Below are positions 37,415-42,941 of a stretch of DNA of 42,941 nucleotides, piece by piece (the first letter of the stretch is position 1; the number at the start of each line of letters is the position of its first letter). Position numbers and translations under genes: made by a program. The notes beneath the pieces are model-generated. The model ran no database searches. It had not been told where the DNA came from and saw nothing but the letters and a program-made list of their open reading frames with translations. Location of the stretch: positions 1-42,941 of IMG/VR virus record IMGVR_UViG_3300035670_000453. One strand, written 5' to 3'. The DNA is from a virus.

Positions 37415-38670
37415 CACTTAATACTCCATTTATTTCTAGATTGTTGATTTAGTCTCACTACACTAAGAGTTGAATCTTTATTATCTTTTTTGTAGTTCAT
37501 GGCAAAGTAACGGATCATATCCATAGCATCATCATCACGTTTAAGAGGTACTTCTTTGATTCCCGTATTGAGTCCGGTCTTTTGTTCCATCCATCTATAT
37601 TTTTCAAACTCATCAGCTATCCAGGTTAGATGCTTACTAAACATAAGAGTAGGCTTACCAGTATCTGCTCGTAGTTTAAGCAACTCGGCTACTTTAGCGA
37701 TACCGCTCTTTACTGAGTCTGCTCCCTTTTCTATAGGTGTGAAGTGGACACCATATCTAGAGAGTTCCTCAATCTGCATTGGTTGAGCACTATCTGCTAC
37801 TGCGTTGAGAATATGCTTACCTGAGTCTTTTAACTTAACAGCATCGGCTATTTCACTAGTGGTCATGCCAACCTCATAGAGTCCGTCAAAGACATACATC
37901 TCTGTACCTATAGAGTTAACTGCAAAGTAACCGAGTGCTGTCTTATGAGCAAAGCCAAAGTCTAACGCTCGATAAATGTTATAGCCTCGTATATCAGGTA
38001 CATCTACCATGTGTACTTGTCTGTTGAATGTCTTATAGATAAGCCCTGACATTTTTCTAAACTCACCCAAGACCTCTTGAGCAAATGAGTCCTCGTCCAT
38101 TTCTCGCTTCATAGCATCTATTTCAGTTACGGGCATGAACGGATTATCATAGGTGGTGTAGTGATGGTAGCTCCACCCTTCTTCATTCATCTCTGCAAGC
38201 TCTTTAAAGTGGTTGAAACCGTTAGGAGTTGAGATAAACCACACATCAGCACTAGAGTCAGCTAGAGTTGGTCGGATAACCTTCCACACCTCTTCCCATC
38301 TCTCAAAGAAAGCCACCTCATCAAAGATACAAAAGTCTATACGCACACCTCTTAGTGAATCGGGGTTATCTGCGCCCTTTAGGTAAATCTTTGAACCATT
38401 CTTTAATTCAAAGCAGAGTTCTGTCTCGTTTTTCTTTTCTATTGCTTGTTTGGGGATAATCTCTTTTAACATCTCCCATAAGATTTGTTTAGCCTGTCTA
38501 TATGTAGGTGCTATATACCAAGAAATCGATTTACTATGTTCGATTGCAAATTGGGTGAGCTTAACTGCACCTATAGTTGTTTTACCACCGCGCCTACCAA
38601 TGTTAATTACCTTGTAGCGAGCAGGGTCATCCCATACGATGGTTTGCCACTCACTGAGTTTTATTTCCAT
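37414..38670 (-). CDS. terL: Large terminase subunit (ATPase/nuclease), 418 aa
   Basis: Walker A GRRGGKT at residues 25-31, Walker B CIFDE near residue 115 and motif III STPNG near 150 mark the packaging ATPase. The RNase H-like nuclease domain has ALDFGFAHKTALG (first Asp), AVADSAQP (second) and DDAMDMIRYFA (third). It cuts and pumps concatemeric DNA through the portal. The start at 38670 is used because it follows the small-subunit frame; a TTG 12 nt earlier is possible. It overlaps the small terminase by 20 bp. Confidence 0.93.
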   Translation of the reverse strand: MEIKLSEWQTIVWDDPARYKVINIGRRGGKTTIGAVKLTQFAIEHSKSISWYIAPTYRQAKQILWEMLKEIIPKQAIEKKNETELCFELKNGSKIYLKGADNPDSLRGVRIDFCIFDEVAFFERWEEVWKVIRPTLADSSADVWFISTPNGFNHFKELAEMNEEGWSYHHYTTYDNPFMPVTEIDAMKREMDEDSFAQEVLGEFRKMSGLIYKTFNRQVHMVDVPDIRGYNIYRALDFGFAHKTALGYFAVNSIGTEMYVFDGLYEVGMTTSEIADAVKLKDSGKHILNAVADSAQPMQIEELSRYGVHFTPIEKGADSVKSGIAKVAELLKLRADTGKPTLMFSKHLTWIADEFEKYRWMEQKTGLNTGIKEVPLKRDDDAMDMIRYFAMNYKKDNKDSTLSVVRLNQQSRNKWSIK

Positions 38671-39076
38671 GTTTAATGACAATTAAGCCTTCTAATGGAT
38701 TCTCTTTATCACCTGCTAAGATTCTCTTCTCTGTTTCAATATAGCCATGATTAGATTTAAGAAGAAAAATTGACATTGTTGGATTAAACTTTCCGATAAG
38801 ACCATTCTCGACTAAAGAAGCCTCTTGCAAAGCAAAAATTGCGTTTATTGTGTTAGAAAATTCTTTTTTGTCTTCGTCTTTACACCAATCCCAAATAGTT
38901 TCTCTAGCTACTTCAAGTTCTGCTGCTAAAGCACTTATGCTTGGTACATCAATTTTAATTTGTTTTGGTGGGTCAAAACCTTCTGAAACAACAAGCATTC
39001 CTTTACATTTTTGAAGATACTCTTTAGCTAATACTAATTTTTCTTCTGAATAAAGTGTTGGTCTACCTGCAGGCAT
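38651..39076 (-). CDS. terS: Small terminase subunit, 141 aa
   Basis: GRPTLYSEEKLVLAKEYLQ and IDVPSISALAAELEVARETIWDWCKDEDKKEFSNT give a helix-turn-helix-like DNA-binding N-terminus. LIGKFNPTMSIFLLKSNHGYIETEK is the oligomerisation segment typical of the gp3-like small terminase group. It recognises the packaging start and stimulates the large subunit encoded downstream. TATAAT lies 6 nt before its ATG, predicting a leaderless message. Confidence 0.85.
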   Translation of the reverse strand: MPAGRPTLYSEEKLVLAKEYLQKCKGMLVVSEGFDPPKQIKIDVPSISALAAELEVARETIWDWCKDEDKKEFSNTINAIFALQEASLVENGLIGKFNPTMSIFLLKSNHGYIETEKRILAGDKENPLEGLIVIKHGNKTQ

Positions 39077-39082
39077 GTGGTT

Positions 39083-39088
39083 ATTATA
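39083..39088 (-). promoter_or_regulatory. TATAAT -10 six bases before ATG, terminase operon
   Basis: A perfect TATAAT followed by AACCAC and the ATG at 39076, so the message is expected to begin at or next to the start codon. GTGG before and CCAC after it form a small hairpin around the box. No -35 is seen. Confidence 0.55.
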
Positions 39089-39093
39089 CCACG

Positions 39094-39264
39094 CTATCTA
39101 TATACAGATCTCAAGAATAAAACTATTAAGAAAGAAATAAGTGTGCCACATATAATACCAGCGAGAAAGTAATAAATGTATGGTAATGGGTCAGTGCTGA
39201 TATAAAGAGTGACATGAGATGGGTTATTGAGTAATGCTGAACCTGTAGCATAAAATTGTGTCAT
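39094..39264 (-). CDS. Small membrane protein, 56 aa
   Basis: A polar N-terminus (MTQFYATGSALLNNPSHVTLY) and a strong membrane helix (residues 31-51, YYFLAGIICGTLISFLIVLF) followed by a basic end (LRSVYR). It could be a holin or a superinfection-related membrane peptide. It overlaps the previous gene in ATGA form. No family recognised. Confidence 0.65.
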   Translation of the reverse strand: MTQFYATGSALLNNPSHVTLYISTDPLPYIYYFLAGIICGTLISFLIVLFLRSVYR

Positions 39265-39461
39265 TGTAATATATATCTTACACCACGTGCTTTACCCATT
39301 TTTTCTGGTTTACTTAAAATGTTATAGCCATCTGCTTTTAGTTCTCTAATTCGCTCACTTACTCTAAGTATCCACATGTCTCGAATAGCTCTAAAGCTGT
39401 GTAGGCCTTCAGGATTTTCTTGTAAGTATTCTAAAATGCGTTCTTTTTGTGATTGTTTCAT
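39261..39461 (-). CDS. Winged-helix DNA-binding protein (HTH_39-like), 66 aa
   Basis: The layout QKERILEYLQENPEG, then SFRAIRDMWILRVSERIRELKADGYNILSKPEK, then a basic wing (GKARGVRYILQ) is the small winged helix seen in many phages, where the RVSERIRELKADGY segment contacts DNA. It probably regulates phage genes. Which promoter it binds is unknown, and the GTAG-N8-CTAC sites are candidates. The 4-bp overlaps on both sides indicate co-translation. Confidence 0.75.
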   Translation of the reverse strand: MKQSQKERILEYLQENPEGLHSFRAIRDMWILRVSERIRELKADGYNILSKPEKMGKARGVRYILQ

Positions 39462-39751
39462 AATTTTCTTTTACCTTCTATTTCTTTCAATTCTTCGTTA
39501 GACTTATTAAAAAGTAGTTGTTCAAATTTCTTTTCAAACTTAAGTCTTTCCTTCTCCATTTTTTCACCATCTTTAATCCACATACATTTCTGAAAATACT
39601 TAATAGTAAGTAATTGAGCTCTGAGTATGTCTTTTAATGGCCAACCTTTGAAATCTCTTTCGATATTAATCACCATTTCTATTGCTTCTTTTATAGCATG
39701 ATGTTGATTATCCTTGTGTTCTTTAATAAAATTTCTTATAAATTCATCCAT
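39458..39751 (-). CDS. Hypothetical helical protein, 97 aa
   Basis: Opens MDEFIRNFIKEHKDNQHHAI and is wholly helical and highly charged, with a basic, glutamate-rich coiled-coil C-terminus (EKERLKFEKKFEQLLFNKSNEELKEIEGKRKL). No domain recognised. It follows the transglycosylase gene and precedes the winged-helix gene. Confidence 0.65.
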   Translation of the reverse strand: MDEFIRNFIKEHKDNQHHAIKEAIEMVINIERDFKGWPLKDILRAQLLTIKYFQKCMWIKDGEKMEKERLKFEKKFEQLLFNKSNEELKEIEGKRKL

Positions 39752-39763
39752 AAATCCCCCTCC

Positions 39764-40315
39764 TTATTTTAAATAAAATGGCGTAACTCCTACTTTATGA
39801 CTACAACTCCAGGGACTCCAGCCCTGACGCTTAAATATCTTATATGCGTAGTCTATATTAGCTTTATAGTCCTGCATGTTAGGTTGTTTGTGTATACTAT
39901 TAATCTGGAATATACCTTCATCAATTGAGCCGTTTCTGTTATGGTTTATTGCGTTTGGATTAAGTCCTCTATTTTCACACTCGAGTACTTTCATAGCATC
40001 ATCGTAGTCTTCTCCAAACACTTCATAAATATATGCCTCTATATTATTCTTAAATACTGGCTTGGGTTCTTCTTTGGCTTCAACTATGGTAGTGGAGATA
40101 TAAGGGGTGACGTAGGGGCTAATAAGGTCTGTAGTCTCTTCTGACTTGAATTGTAATCCGAAAATATAAAAACAAAGACAGCTAACAAGAATGAGAGCAT
40201 TAATCCCAAGATAACCCCTAATAATAGTTTTACTAGTATGCGCATAGTATGTCCCTCCAATACCTTTTATTAGTTGTTTGTTTTTGTTGTGTGCTAGTCT
40301 ACTTCGTGCTTTCAT
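39764..40315 (-). CDS. Membrane-anchored lytic transglycosylase (SLT/lysozyme-like), 183 aa
   Basis: Residues 34-53 (GYLGINALILVSCLCFYIFG) form one membrane helix after a basic N-terminus, so the domain lies outside the cell. The C-terminal part has VLECENRGLNPNAIN with the catalytic Glu (about residue 112), then DEGIFQINSIHK and NIDYAYKIFKRQGWSPWSCS, a lysozyme-like SLT core. It cleaves glycan strands. The start at 40315 is chosen because the CATAAT box ends 6 nt before it; a longer frame would run through the promoter. Its regulated early-type promoter suggests a role other than lysis, perhaps wall remodelling or exclusion. Confidence 0.78.
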   Translation of the reverse strand: MKARSRLAHNKNKQLIKGIGGTYYAHTSKTIIRGYLGINALILVSCLCFYIFGLQFKSEETTDLISPYVTPYISTTIVEAKEEPKPVFKNNIEAYIYEVFGEDYDDAMKVLECENRGLNPNAINHNRNGSIDEGIFQINSIHKQPNMQDYKANIDYAYKIFKRQGWSPWSCSHKVGVTPFYLK

Positions 40316-40321
40316 ACCACT

Positions 40322-40350
40322 ATTATGTAGTAGTTCTCCTACATTGTCAA
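40322..40350 (-). promoter_or_regulatory. Promoter with ATGTAG-N8-CTACAT operator, transglycosylase gene
   Basis: TTGACA (40345-40350), 17-nt spacer and CATAAT (40322-40327), with the inverted repeat ATGTAG-N8-CTACAT over the spacer, exactly as at 3629. Six nt separate the -10 from the ATG at 40315. Confidence 0.75.
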
Positions 40351-40353
40351 GCA

Positions 40354-40503
40354 TCATTTATAGGCACGTTTGAAGGGTGATTTTTGTGCGTTAATGTGGG
40401 CTAGTTTCTTTTTACATTCCTCAGAGCAGGTTTTGCGGTATTTAGAGCTGCCAACGAGCTTAAGAGTGAGTTTCTTACAAATTAAGCATTCACCTGGTTT
40501 CAT
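40354..40503 (-). CDS. Small zinc-finger protein, 49 aa
   Basis: MKPGECLICKKLTLKLVGSS then KYRKTCSEECKKKL: CxxC and CxxxC pairs that form a treble-clef-like zinc site. The rest is basic. The start overlaps the NinG stop (ATGA). DNA or RNA binding is likely by composition. It may be a split-off partner of NinG, whose own site has similar pairs. Confidence 0.7.
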   Translation of the reverse strand: MKPGECLICKKLTLKLVGSSKYRKTCSEECKKKLAHINAQKSPFKRAYK

Positions 40504-40940
40504 ACTTCCTTTAAGGTTGCTAGTAGTTCTCTTAGTTGTGGAGTTGTGGTCTTTTTTACTTCGTTTCTTACTCTATCAAACTCAAGTATAGAGTCCTCAC
40601 CATATTTACAAATGAGAGCAGTTGTATAGGGTAAATGGTCAAAGCGATGCCTACCGTTGCAGTAACTACATTGAGCGTTACAATTTATTAAGTCCCACCT
40701 CAAGGCGTATACTCCTCTGCTTATATAGTGGCCTACTTGTAGACCGTGCTTGTTATCTACTCCATACCAGCCAATGTCTTCTGCTGTTTTTCCGCAGGTA
40801 AAACACTCGGTATCTCTTGATTTGATAACGCGTCTAATCTCGTTGTCTAGTTGCTCAATGAGAACTTTACGTTCAGACTTAGCGTTTTTACGTTTCTTTT
40901 TTGGTTGCTTTTTAGTCTGTGATTCTTTGGTAAAAGACAT
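40500..40940 (-). CDS. ninG: NinG-like recombination nuclease, 146 aa
   Basis: A basic N-terminus (KKQPKKKRKNAKSERK) is followed by ECFTCGK (C46, C49), HGLQVGHYISRGVYALRWDLINCNAQCSYCNGRHRFDH with H71, C87, C91 and C94, the HNH-like metal core of lambda NinG (Rap). NinG cuts Holliday junctions and helps recombination between phage and host DNA. It is about 50-60 residues shorter than lambda NinG. A TATAAT 5 nt before the ATG suggests a leaderless message. Confidence 0.87.
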   Translation of the reverse strand: MSFTKESQTKKQPKKKRKNAKSERKVLIEQLDNEIRRVIKSRDTECFTCGKTAEDIGWYGVDNKHGLQVGHYISRGVYALRWDLINCNAQCSYCNGRHRFDHLPYTTALICKYGEDSILEFDRVRNEVKKTTTPQLRELLATLKEV

Positions 40941-40945
40941 GATGT

Positions 40946-40951
40946 ATTATA
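40946..40951 (-). promoter_or_regulatory. TATAAT -10 five bases before ATG, ninG-like gene
   Basis: A perfect TATAAT with GG before it and 5 nt (ACATC) to the ATG at 40940. Upstream is the end of the previous gene and no convincing -35 is seen. Confidence 0.5.
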
Positions 40952-40970
40952 CCTTAATTACTCGAGAAAA

Positions 40971-41144
40971 TCACTCACCTCTTAGATATTTTACTGCTTG
41001 ATACATGATCTGCTTCTGTGCCCATTTTGGTATCTCATCAGCATCCATTAGTATCTGTAGCCCAGTAAGAGTATTTATCTGTCCTGTCCTGAACATTTCA
41101 ACATATTCTTTGTTTTTCTTTACGATTTCTTCCTCAGTTAGCAT
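40971..41144 (-). CDS. Hypothetical helical protein, 57 aa
   Basis: Starts MLTEEEIVKKNKEYVEMFRT and consists of charged helices with GQINTLTGLQILMDADEIP in the middle. There are no cysteines or membrane parts. It overlaps the preceding stop by a few bases, and an AAAGGAAAA site lies before the ATG. Unknown function. Confidence 0.65.
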   Translation of the reverse strand: MLTEEEIVKKNKEYVEMFRTGQINTLTGLQILMDADEIPKWAQKQIMYQAVKYLRGE

Positions 41145-41443
41145 TCTTGTTTTCCTTTGGTATGAGAGAGGGCAAATGGTTGTGTAAATACGCTTGGTAT
41201 TTTGAAATTAATTACACTCTTCCCCACATTCTCAATTTTTAGACCTGGACGGAAAACAAAATAATCTCCTGGCTTAAGGGTTAGTTCGCTCTCCTCCTTA
41301 GCTTTTTCTTGTTCAATTAAGGCTAGGAGTTGGTCAGTCGCCATGTTAGTGCCTTCTTCAAACGTTTTATCACCATAATCACTATCCACATTGTAGAAAA
41401 ACTCGTTAAGTATCTCTTCTATCTTCTCTTTAAGGTCTGTCAT
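41138..41443 (-). CDS. Hypothetical protein, 101 aa
   Basis: The N-terminal half is acidic and helical (MTDLKEKIEEILNEFFYNVD and TDQLLALIEQEKAKEESE). The C-terminal half is a small beta fold (LKPGDYFVFRPGLKIENVGKSVINFKIP), similar in tone to the 1625 protein. No domain was recognised. It is in the mid-genome operon of small genes. Confidence 0.62.
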   Translation of the reverse strand: MTDLKEKIEEILNEFFYNVDSDYGDKTFEEGTNMATDQLLALIEQEKAKEESELTLKPGDYFVFRPGLKIENVGKSVINFKIPSVFTQPFALSHTKGKQEC

Positions 41444-41483
41444 GAGTGTTGTCCTTCCTCGTGCTGCATATAGTTATGTATGG

Positions 41484-41570
41484 TTAGGTTTCTTCAGACT
41501 TACCTTTTAAATACCCCACAAAGTAGCCAACAAAGTACATCATAAAACCAACAATTGCTACTAATTTCAT
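41484..41570 (-). CDS. Tiny membrane peptide, 28 aa
   Basis: MKLVAIVGFMMYFVGYFVGY is a membrane helix containing a Gly-Tyr pattern, followed by a short polar tail (LKGKSEET). The ribosome site is weak (AAGG). It may be a real micropeptide or chance, and its location in the chain of small genes supports it moderately. Confidence 0.45.
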   Translation of the reverse strand: MKLVAIVGFMMYFVGYFVGYLKGKSEET

Positions 41571-41581
41571 AAACCTTACCC

Positions 41582-41818
41582 CTATCTTCTATACGCGGAA
41601 TCCCACTGTTCAGGTAATTCTTTGCAGCTACATGTGTTTTTATAAGGAGAGAGTATTTTGTGACAATTAGGGCATTCCCAACCTTTTAGAGCGGGTTCTT
41701 TAGTTTCTATCTTCAATGAGTTAATTACCTCCTGAGGGTTCACTAGATACATTGTATCGGGAGTATGACCTGCATTGATTATTGGTGCGCCTACTCTTTT
41801 AAGTTTCTTCATGCTCAT
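41582..41818 (-). CDS. Zinc-ribbon protein, 78 aa
   Basis: GWECPNCHKILSPYKNTCSCKEL (about residues 47-69) has CxxC and CxC pairs for one zinc ion. The N-terminal 40 residues (KRVGAPIINAGHTPDTMYLVNPQEV) are beta/loop-like. A second ATG two codons on may also be used. It resembles small phage proteins of unknown role. Confidence 0.68.
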   Translation of the reverse strand: MSMKKLKRVGAPIINAGHTPDTMYLVNPQEVINSLKIETKEPALKGWECPNCHKILSPYKNTCSCKELPEQWDSAYRR

Positions 41819-41841
41819 CTCTCTTTCTCTCTCCTAGGTTG

Positions 41842-41979
41842 TTACTGTTTTTCTTCAAAGTTTGGTTTTAAAGGTGGCGAATCCGAGACATTTAGTTTCA
41901 TAGCTTTACACTTCCCACATAAACCGCTGATGGTTTTGGTCATACAATTGCAGGTGTTACAGAGAGTGAGTTTGCTCAT
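41842..41979 (-). CDS. Small zinc-finger peptide, 45 aa
   Basis: MSKLTLCNTCNCMTKTISGL and CGKC give a CxxC ... CxxC zinc ribbon in only 25 residues, then a disordered tail (SDSPPLKPNFEEKQ). Such minimal ribbons occur in phage early regions. Function is unknown. A modest pyrimidine-rich gap separates it from the gene at 41987. Confidence 0.65.
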   Translation of the reverse strand: MSKLTLCNTCNCMTKTISGLCGKCKAMKLNVSDSPPLKPNFEEKQ

Positions 41980-41986
41980 AGGTTAT

Positions 41987-42295
41987 TTACCTTTCTGGTT
42001 GGGAAAGTTTAAATATTTTTTCCAATTCAATGCCCATTTCCTGGTAAAAATGAGCGTCATCACAGCCGTATTCGCCTTCAGTCATTTTACATGTATGACC
42101 TGCGTCCTCCTGCAAAATTTGTACTTCTGTAAGAATATTTTTTCGCTCCTCAGCTCTAATAATAGCTTCAAAAAAGACTAAAAGCTCTTTTACAGCCCCT
42201 GGTAGCTCTTGTCGTTCAGGTAATGAGTACATGCTATGAATTTGTTGTGAGAGCTCTTCTACAGTAGTTTGGTTCTGTGATTGGTTAGTTGGCAT
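41987..42295 (-). CDS. Hypothetical protein, 102 aa
   Basis: Polar Gln/Thr-rich start (MPTNQSQNQTTVEELSQQ), a helical middle (ELPGAVKELLVFFEAIIRAEERKNILTEVQIL) and a C/H-bearing segment (DAGHTCKMTEGEYGCDDAHFYQEM). The last might hold a metal, but the spacing is unusual. No family recognised. Confidence 0.62.
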   Translation of the reverse strand: MPTNQSQNQTTVEELSQQIHSMYSLPERQELPGAVKELLVFFEAIIRAEERKNILTEVQILQEDAGHTCKMTEGEYGCDDAHFYQEMGIELEKIFKLSQPER

Positions 42296-42296
42296 A

Positions 42297-42494
42297 TTAA
42301 CCTCTGGATTTCTTAACTTGTACCATTGTTATCTCACAGATATCGTCACCTTCATGTTGAGGTATAAACTTCTCTCCTAAGACAAAAACAGTACCATCTT
42401 CTGCGTTTAGCATTTCTTCCAAAAGGTTTTTGGGGTCGAATGTCTTTATTGGAAAATCAAATAACTTAGTGGTTTGTGTTTTCATATGTTGCAT
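42297..42494 (-). CDS. Hypothetical protein, 65 aa
   Basis: Begins MQHMKTQTTKLFDFPIKTFD; two ATGs four codons apart could serve. Beta-rich centre (GTVFVLGEKFIPQHEGDDICEITMVQVKKS). It overlaps the stop of the upstream membrane peptide (TAATG). No domain recognised. Confidence 0.62.
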   Translation of the reverse strand: MQHMKTQTTKLFDFPIKTFDPKNLLEEMLNAEDGTVFVLGEKFIPQHEGDDICEITMVQVKKSRG

Positions 42495-42640
42495 TAATCC
42501 TTAGACTTACTAGCACAATAAAAAGCTGTGATTGCTATAATAAAAGCTACCAACATATCAAAAGCTCGGTCTTCTGGTAGTGCTAGTGATAGCATCATCC
42601 AAGTATGACCTAGGATAAAAAGTATTTGTTTGTTTTTCAT
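42494..42640 (-). CDS. Small membrane protein, 48 aa
   Basis: Starts MKNKQILFILGHTWMMLSLA and contains two hydrophobic stretches (about residues 5-20 and 28-42, AFDMLVAFIIAITAFYC), with a short charged turn (PEDRAF) between them. It overlaps the stop of the gene at 42637 (ATGA) and its TAA overlaps the next ATG, so it is a coupled member of the operon. Holin-like or exclusion-type peptide are possibilities. Confidence 0.65.
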   Translation of the reverse strand: MKNKQILFILGHTWMMLSLALPEDRAFDMLVAFIIAITAFYCASKSKD

Positions 42641-42861
42641 TCAGCCTCTTTCGTTGTGGGGGTAGATAAATGGTCTTTTTCTGAGTATTTAATACCAATA
42701 ATTTCCAGTTTTTCTACCAAGTCTTTGATTATTTCATGGGCTAGTTTTCTCTTGCCCTTATCCATCAAGATATCTCGATAAACATCTACTTCTTGAAGTT
42801 CGTGGTTCAATAAATAAATAATTCCTTTTAGTCTTTCTTCAACCCAGTAGTTTTCGTTCAT
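42637..42861 (-). CDS. Hypothetical helical protein, 74 aa
   Basis: MNENYWVEERLKGIIYLLNH opens a charged helical protein with a second helix (KLAHEIIKDLVEKLEIIGIKYSEK) and a polar tail. AAGGAGAGG upstream gives a good ribosome site at the normal distance. The preceding gene is the dipeptide-repeat protein, whose stop is at 42900, so the two are in one operon across the window ends. Confidence 0.7.
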   Translation of the reverse strand: MNENYWVEERLKGIIYLLNHELQEVDVYRDILMDKGKRKLAHEIIKDLVEKLEIIGIKYSEKDHLSTPTTKEAE

Positions 42862-42899
42862 ATCTCAATCCTCTCCTTAATGGTTGTTAGTAAGCCTTG

Positions 42900-42941
42900 T
42901 TAATACGACCACGACCTCGACCACGACCACGACCTCGACCA
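42900..42941 (-). CDS. (Trp/Arg)-Ser dipeptide-repeat protein, 3' part
   Basis: Continuation of the gene that starts at 165. Reading from 42941, six dipeptides (WS, RS, WS, WS, RS, WS) are followed by Tyr and TAA at 42902-42900. Codon phase and repeat phase both match base 1, which is the main evidence that the ends are contiguous. The downstream gene's ribosome site begins about 10 nt after the stop. Confidence 0.72.
   Translation of the reverse strand, partial: WSRSWSWSRSWSY
42906..42941. repeat. 6-bp tandem repeat CGACCW, right end
   Basis: Six perfect copies (4 ending in A, 2 in T), identical to the repeat at 1-126 and in phase with it. Together at least 27 units lie inside one gene. 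Confidence 0.95.

Overview
This window looks like an essentially complete genome of a short-tailed (podovirus-like) tailed phage. It carries small and large terminase, portal, scaffold, an SU10-like major capsid protein, a head-tail adaptor, a nozzle-like protein, internal virion proteins, fibres, and a holin/endolysin set. Every gene I accept is on the minus strand. TAA, TAG and TGA all act as ordinary stops, so the code is the standard bacterial one. No integrase, repressor of known type, polymerase, helicase, primase or RNA polymerase was recognised, so replication probably relies on the host. The host cannot be named from the sequence. The two ends of the window lie in the same 6-bp tandem repeat and join in perfect codon phase inside one gene, so the molecule is probably circular or terminally redundant.

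Layout, following transcription (descending coordinates). 42861-39094: many small genes, several with CxxC zinc motifs, a NinG-type nuclease, a membrane-anchored lytic transglycosylase and a winged-helix protein. 39076-32870: packaging and head genes (terminases, portal, scaffold, capsid), closed by a strong terminator. 32786-24507: a sugar/glycan cassette (three glycosyltransferase genes plus a glycosyltransferase-like gene, an RfbH/ColD-like dehydratase, an epimerase and a methyltransferase) interrupted by an HNH gene. 24491-8599: connector, nozzle, glycine-rich and repeat-rich fibre proteins and large internal proteins. 8599-6392: lysis genes. 6395-4165: small genes and an HNH nuclease. 4164-3603: a gene-free RNA region with a terminator, a promoter, structured RNAs and a tRNA-like element. 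3602-177: small early-type genes including a probable ssDNA-annealing protein and a neighbour with an SSB-like tail, followed by the Trp/Arg-Ser repeat gene that crosses the window ends.

Three recurrent regulatory layouts stand out. Four promoters carry a GTAG-N8-CTAC inverted repeat between the -35 and -10. Seven starts, mostly structural genes, have TTGCTA or a close variant, an 18-nt spacer, a TA-rich -10 and 5-7 nt to the ATG, which predicts leaderless transcripts. Five genes have TATAAT or CATAAT ending 5-6 nt before ATG. Two further RNA elements (846-959 and 5168-5263) have extensive pairing and look like cis-regulatory or functional RNAs. The most unusual gene is the (Trp/Arg)-Ser dipeptide-repeat protein with a strong ribosome binding site, split between the two window ends.
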